Assembly (NCBI GenBank): GCA_964389005.1
Contig: CAYMCV010000103.1
Location: 1 to 9,158 of the forward strand
Direction of reading: 5' to 3'
Length of the DNA stretch: 9,158 nucleotides
Origin: CAYMCV01 sp964389005
GTDB lineage: Bacteria; Bacillota; Clostridia; Lachnospirales; Lachnospiraceae
In this document: piece after piece, positions 7,301 to 9,158 of the stretch
Numbering within the stretch: the stretch's first letter is position 1
Layout: each line of letters starts with the position of its first letter
Notes under the pieces: model-generated
What the model was told of the DNA's origin: nothing
What the model saw: only the letters and a program-made list of their open reading frames with translations
The model's database searches: none
Translations under genes and position numbers: made by a program

Positions 7301-7992
7301 AAAAGAGTTATCTGATTCCTTACGGCGCACGAATCAAAGTTCAGGACGGCGCGGAGATTGAAGCCGGAGATGAATTGACTGAGGGTAGCGTTAACCCGCA
7401 TGACTTGCTTGAAATCAAGAAGATTGAAGCAGTTGAGAACTATATGATTCGCGAGGTTCAGAAGGTTTACGGTTTACAGGGTGTTGATTTAAGTGATAAG
7501 CATATTGAAGTTATTGTACGTCAGATGCTGAAGAAACAACGCGTGGAATCCAACGGAGATACGGAGTTGTTACCGGGAAGTCTGGTTGATCGTCTGGAGT
7601 TGGAAGCAATCAATGAAGAATTGCTGGCACAGAATCCGGATGCGACACCGGCGGTTGCAAATGACATCATCCTTGGTATCACAAAAGCAGCACTTGCTAC
7701 GAACTCCTTCCTGTCGGCTGCATCCTTCCAGGAGACCACCAAGGTCTTGACAGAAGCGGCAATTAAGGGCAAGGAAGATCCGTTGATTGGTTTGAAAGAG
7801 AACGTCATCATCGGTAAATTGATTCCTGCAGGAACGGGTATGAAGCGTTACCGCGACGTTAAACTGGATACCATGATGGTTAGCCCGATTTTCGGAGAGT
7901 ATGAACCGGAAGAAGAGAACGATTTTATCTCAGAGGAAGAAAACTTTGAAGAAGAGGTTATCGAAGTGATTTCGGATCCTTCGGAGGAATAA
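4324..7992 (+). CDS. rpoC: DNA-directed RNA polymerase subunit beta'
   Basis: Beta' subunit (1222 residues), which carries the catalytic Mg2+ site of RNA polymerase and forms the clamp. The N-terminal zinc ribbon has C67, C69, C82 and C85 (WECHCGKYKK...VICDRCG). The catalytic loop NADFDGDQMAVH has the metal-binding D458, D460 and D462. The rudder and switch region includes SGRFRQNLLGKRVDYSGRS. The bridge helix lies in ARKGLSDTALRTADSGYL. The second zinc site uses C804 with C888, C895 and C898; residue 805 is also Cys, where E. coli and B. subtilis have Gly. The trigger loop includes M932 and H936 in MRTFHTGG. Numbering of the last three zinc ligands and the trigger loop coincides with E. coli. 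The large trigger-loop insertion of proteobacteria is absent, as expected for Firmicutes. The C-terminus is acidic (16 of the last 31 residues). All key residues are present. A strong terminator follows about 40 bp after the stop, so rpoC ends the transcription unit. Confidence 0.99.
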   Translation: MSEMKKDEYQPITFDSIKIGLASPEKILEWSRGEVLKPETINYRTLKPEKEGLFCEKIFGPSKDWECHCGKYKKVRYKGVICDRCGVEVTKANVRRERMGHIALAAPVSHIWYFKGIPSRMGLILDLTPRVLEKVLYFASYIVLDAGTTELAVKDILSEKEYQDARERWGDTFRVGMGAEAIKELLQAINLEQEYDELKAELDNESTKGQKRAKIVKRLEVVEAFRESGNKPEWMIMDVIPVIPPDLRPMVQLDGGRFATSDLNDLYRRIINRNNRLNRLLTLGAPDIIVRNEKRMLQEAVDALIDNGRRGRAVTGPGNRALKSLSDMLKGKSGRFRQNLLGKRVDYSGRSVIVVGPELKIYQCGLPKEMAIELFKPFVMKELVGKGISQNIKHAKKLVEKLDDTVWDVLEEVIHEHPVMLNRAPTLHRLGIQAFEPILVEGKAIKLHPLVCTAFNADFDGDQMAVHLPLSVEAQAECRFLLLSPNNLLKPSDGAPVVVPSQDMVLGIYYLTQERPGSLGEGKYFKNVNEALLAYENNAITLHAKIKVRVTKKLADGSEVTGIVESTLGRFLFNEILPQDLGFVDRANAEDAIQLEVNFLVGKKQLKQILEKVINTHGATKTAEVLDKVKATGYKYSTKAAMTVSISDMTVPPIKPTLIAEAQEKVDKISTMYSRGLCTEEERYKSVIKVWNDTDAHLTKELMSGLDSYNNIRMMADSGARGSEQQMKQLAGMRGLMADTTGRTIELPIKSNFREGLDVLEYFMSAHGARKGLSDTALRTADSGYLTRRMVDVCQELIIREVDCCAGKPEIPGMTVSAFVDGKETIESLEARIKGRYSCETICDKDGNVIVKRNHMITPSRASKILTIGVDEKGNEVTKVRIRSILTCKSRSGICAKCYGANMATGEAVQVGEAVGIIAAQSIGEPGTQLTMRTFHTGGVAGNDITQGLPRVEELFEARKPKGLAIIAEFGGTVKINDTKKKREIVISDSEKEKSYLIPYGARIKVQDGAEIEAGDELTEGSVNPHDLLEIKKIEAVENYMIREVQKVYGLQGVDLSDKHIEVIVRQMLKKQRVESNGDTELLPGSLVDRLELEAINEELLAQNPDATPAVANDIILGITKAALATNSFLSAASFQETTKVLTEAAIKGKEDPLIGLKENVIIGKLIPAGTGMKRYRDVKLDTMMVSPIFGEYEPEEENDFISEEENFEEEVIEVISDPSEE

Positions 7993-8029
7993 TTTGGTAC
8001 TATCTGTTTTATAATGAAGATAATGAGAC

Positions 8030-8066
8030 AAAGGCGCTGTTTGCAATATTGTGAACAGCGCTTTTT
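8030..8066 (+). terminator. Intrinsic terminator after rpoC
   Basis: GCGCTGTT (8034-8041) pairs with AACAGCGC (8054-8061). The stem continues inward through two G-U pairs, C-G and A-T (8042-8045 with 8050-8053) to a 4-nt loop ATAT, and is flanked by AAA on the left and a T5 run (8062-8066) on the right. This is a classical rho-independent terminator and marks the end of the rpoBC transcript. Confidence 0.93.
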
Positions 8067-8149
8067 AACGGTAATAAATACTTGTTTCTGCAATTAAAAA
8101 GTTTTCTTGATATAAAAGGTGATTCCGCAGTACTTTTAGCAAATTTATG

Positions 8150-8178
8150 TTGACAATGGAACTTTCAACACATATAAT
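8150..8178 (+). promoter_or_regulatory. Exact-consensus sigma-A promoter for the str operon (rpsL)
   Basis: TTGACA (8150-8155) and TATAAT (8173-8178) are both exact matches to the housekeeping consensus with the optimal 17-bp spacer. The sequence just upstream is AT-rich (TACTTTTAGCAAATTTATG), as in strong ribosomal promoters. Transcription should start near 8183-8185, leaving a leader of about 77 nt before rpsL. Its place between the rpoC terminator and rpsL makes str a separate transcription unit. Confidence 0.92.
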
Positions 8179-8195
8179 GATTAGGCGTGCATGAA

Positions 8196-8218
8196 TTGCG
8201 CATACTTTTTGTGTGCAA
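8196..8218 (+). promoter_or_regulatory. Hairpin in the rpsL leader
   Basis: Bases 8196-8203 (TTGCGCAT) can pair with 8211-8218 (GTGTGCAA) through 8 bp including two G-U pairs, with a 7-nt loop ACTTTTT. It lies about 12 nt after the predicted transcription start. A competing, weaker pairing of GCGT (8185-8188) with GCGC (8198-8201) excludes it. There is no following U tract, so it is not a terminator; it could stabilise the 5' end or serve in regulation. I do not recognise a known leader family. Confidence 0.35.
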
Positions 8219-8246
8219 ATCATTCACATAACAAAAATATTATCAT

Positions 8247-8255
8247 AGGAGGTGA
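8247..8255 (+). promoter_or_regulatory. Perfect-length Shine-Dalgarno for rpsL
   Basis: AGGAGGTGA is complementary over nine bases to the 3' end of 16S rRNA. The GGAGG core ends 9 nt before ATG 8262. This is an unusually complete ribosome binding site, consistent with very high translation of S12, and it fixes the start. Confidence 0.9.
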
Positions 8256-8261
8256 AACCGA

Positions 8262-8681
8262 ATGCCAACAATTAATCAGTTAGTACGAAAAGGACGTCAG
8301 ACATCTGTTAAGAAGTCAACAGCTCCCGCTTTGCAGAGAAGCTACAACTCATTGCACAAGAAAGCAGTTGATAATGCGTCACCGCAGAAAAGAGGTGTTT
8401 GTACGGCTGTGAAAACAGCAACGCCGAAGAAGCCTAACTCAGCTCTGAGAAAAATCGCCAGAGTTCGTCTTTCGAACGGAATTGAAGTAACAAGTTATAT
8501 TCCGGGTGAAGGACACAACCTTCAGGAACATAGTGTTGTTCTGATCCGTGGAGGTAGAGTAAAAGACTTACCGGGTACCAGATACCATATTATTCGTGGT
8601 ACATTGGATACCGCAGGTGTTGCAAACAGACGTCAGGCGCGTTCTAAGTACGGTGCCAAGAGACCTAAAGCAGGTAAGTAA
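8262..8681 (+). CDS. rpsL: 30S ribosomal protein S12
   Basis: S12 sits at the decoding centre of the 30S subunit and helps monitor codon-anticodon pairing. The 139-residue protein starts MPTINQLVRKGRQ and carries the conserved core SPQKRGVC (40-47), TPKKPNSALRK (54-64), GEGHNLQEHSVVLIRGGRVK (82-101), DLPG (102-105), and ends ARSKYGAKRPKAGK. An N-terminal insertion of about 14 residues (near 25-38, YNSLHKKAVDN) relative to E. coli is typical of Firmicutes. The streptomycin-related residues are sensitive-type: K56, K101 and P104, equivalent to E. coli K42, K87 and P90. D102 corresponds to the aspartate that is methylthiolated in some bacteria. The gene has its own strong promoter and an ideal ribosome binding site, and is followed by rpsG in the usual str order, although with a long spacer. 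Confidence 0.99.
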   Translation: MPTINQLVRKGRQTSVKKSTAPALQRSYNSLHKKAVDNASPQKRGVCTAVKTATPKKPNSALRKIARVRLSNGIEVTSYIPGEGHNLQEHSVVLIRGGRVKDLPGTRYHIIRGTLDTAGVANRRQARSKYGAKRPKAGK

Positions 8682-8875
8682 TTAACTTATGCTGCAAGTA
8701 CCACAAATTGAACTAATTAGTGTTGGGATTCAGATTTCACGCATTATGTGCAGCTTGAGGCTTTGGCTTCGAGAGAATAAATGAAATACCGCACGAACAC
8801 ATCACTGCCATTGGCAGAATTAGGGACACATGTGAGTACCGAGGATTTAATTCATTAATTAAGGAGGGAAGAAAC
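8682..8875 (+). promoter_or_regulatory. Long rpsL-rpsG intercistronic region, candidate S7 regulatory site
   Basis: The 194-bp spacer contains no recognisable gene, no clear promoter and no terminator. It has several potential helices: GCTGCA (8691-8696) with TGCAGC (8749-8754); an 8-bp hairpin at 8754-8773 with loop TTTG and two G-U pairs; and CTGCC-ATT-GGCAG at 8805-8817. In E. coli, S7 represses str translation by binding the shorter rpsL-rpsG spacer, which resembles its 16S rRNA site. Here CCGCAC (8789-8794), CATGTG (8829-8834) and TTTAATTC (8846-8853) occur in the same order as in the 930-960 region of bacterial 16S rRNA. Regulation by S7 is inference. Two tiny ORFs (8689-8784 and 8781-8858) are present but unconvincing. 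Confidence 0.35.
8861..8868 (+). promoter_or_regulatory. rpsG ribosome binding site supporting the GTG start
   Basis: AAGGAGGG with its GGAGG core at 8863-8867 lies 8 nt before GTG 8876. It decides for this GTG over the next in-frame ATG (8966-8968), which would cut off the conserved S7 N-terminus. Confidence 0.9.
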
Positions 8876-9158
8876 GTGCCACGTAAAGGACATATTCAAA
8901 AAAGAGATGTTTTAGCAGATCCTTTATACAATAACAAAGTGGTTACCAAACTTATCAATAACATTATGTTAGATGGTAAGAAAGGTGTAGCACAGAAGAT
9001 TGTATATGGGGCATTTGCAACAGTAGAGGAAAAATCCGGCAAACCGGCTCTTGAAGTATTTGAAGAAGCAATGGCTAATATCATGCCTGTTTTAGAAGTA
9101 AAAGCAAGACGTATCGGTGGAGCTACCTATCAGGTACCTATCGAAGTTCGCCCGGAGA
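8876..9158 (+). CDS. rpsG: 30S ribosomal protein S7, N-terminal part (3' truncated by window)
   Basis: S7 is a primary binding protein that nucleates assembly of the 30S head and contacts the E-site tRNA and mRNA exit path; in E. coli it is also the translational repressor of the str operon. The visible 94 codons start GTG-CCA-CGT and read MPRKGHIQKRDVLADPLY, followed by VTKLINNIMLDGKKGVAQKI (the first helix region), ALEVFEEAMANIMPVLEVKA and RRIGGATYQVPIEVRPE, the rRNA-binding signature of the family. S7 is usually about 156 residues, so roughly 60 are missing beyond the window. The GTG start is supported by a strong Shine-Dalgarno and by the family N-terminus. fusA and tuf would be expected next. 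Confidence 0.97.
   Translation, partial: MPRKGHIQKRDVLADPLYNNKVVTKLINNIMLDGKKGVAQKIVYGAFATVEEKSGKPALEVFEEAMANIMPVLEVKARRIGGATYQVPIEVRPE

Noticed and set aside
8010..8015. TATAAT between the rpoC stop and its terminator
   Set aside because: No -35 hexamer or extended -10 is found at a suitable distance; a transcript from here would end after about 45 nt at the terminator.
8109..8137. TTGATA-like -35 with TACTTT as a second rpsL promoter
   Set aside because: The -10 is poor and the exact-consensus promoter lies just downstream.
8418..8575. Possible streptomycin-resistance change in S12
   Set aside because: K56, K101 and P104 are the wild-type residues at the known resistance positions.
8754..8773. 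Hairpin after rpsL as a terminator
   Set aside because: No T run follows it and rpsG needs to be reached by transcription, so it is treated as part of the possible regulatory structure instead.

Overview
The window is a core housekeeping locus from a low-to-mid GC Gram-positive bacterium, read left to right on the + strand: end of rplL (ribosomal protein L7/L12), rpoB and rpoC (the two large RNA polymerase subunits), rpsL (S12), and the start of rpsG (S7). The proteins look like those of Clostridia, most likely Lachnospiraceae. The pointers are the RpoB N-terminus (MEKNRIRP), a roughly 40-residue RpoB insertion ahead of the DGRTGE motif, the tandem Cys in the second RpoC zinc site (REVDCCAGK), and the Firmicutes-type insertion in S12. 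This placement rests on remembered families, not on a search. A run of 10 Ns inside rpoB shows the sequence is a draft assembly.

Layout. Positions 1-138 hold the C-terminal 45 codons of rplL. Positions 139-398 are a regulatory spacer: a perfect 12-bp hairpin with a short T run (attenuator/terminator), then a strong-looking extended -10 sigma-A promoter, then a leader of about 127 nt with possible secondary structure and a 30-codon ORF. Next come rpoB (399-4286) and, 37 bp later, rpoC (4324-7992), which read as one transcription unit. Positions 7993-8261 hold an intrinsic terminator and then an exact-consensus promoter (TTGACA, 17 bp, TATAAT) that starts the str unit (rpsL-rpsG, normally followed by fusA and tuf outside this window). 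rpsL is 8262-8681. A long 194-bp spacer with several potential hairpins precedes rpsG, which begins with GTG at 8876 and is cut by the window end.

Functionally, rpoB and rpoC supply the beta and beta' subunits, rplL supplies the ribosomal stalk, and rpsL/rpsG supply the decoding-centre protein S12 and the 30S head assembly protein S7. The signals suggest three expression blocks: rplL (ending in a leaky attenuator), rpoBC (own promoter, own terminator) and str (own promoter). The small genes that B. subtilis carries between rplL and rpoB (ybxB) and between rpoC and rpsL (ybxF) are absent.

I see no mobile element, CRISPR array, tRNA or rRNA gene, and no clearly novel system. The points most worth checking are the N gap, which appears to be 6 nt too long, the rpoB leader, and the rpsL-rpsG spacer as a possible S7 autoregulatory site.
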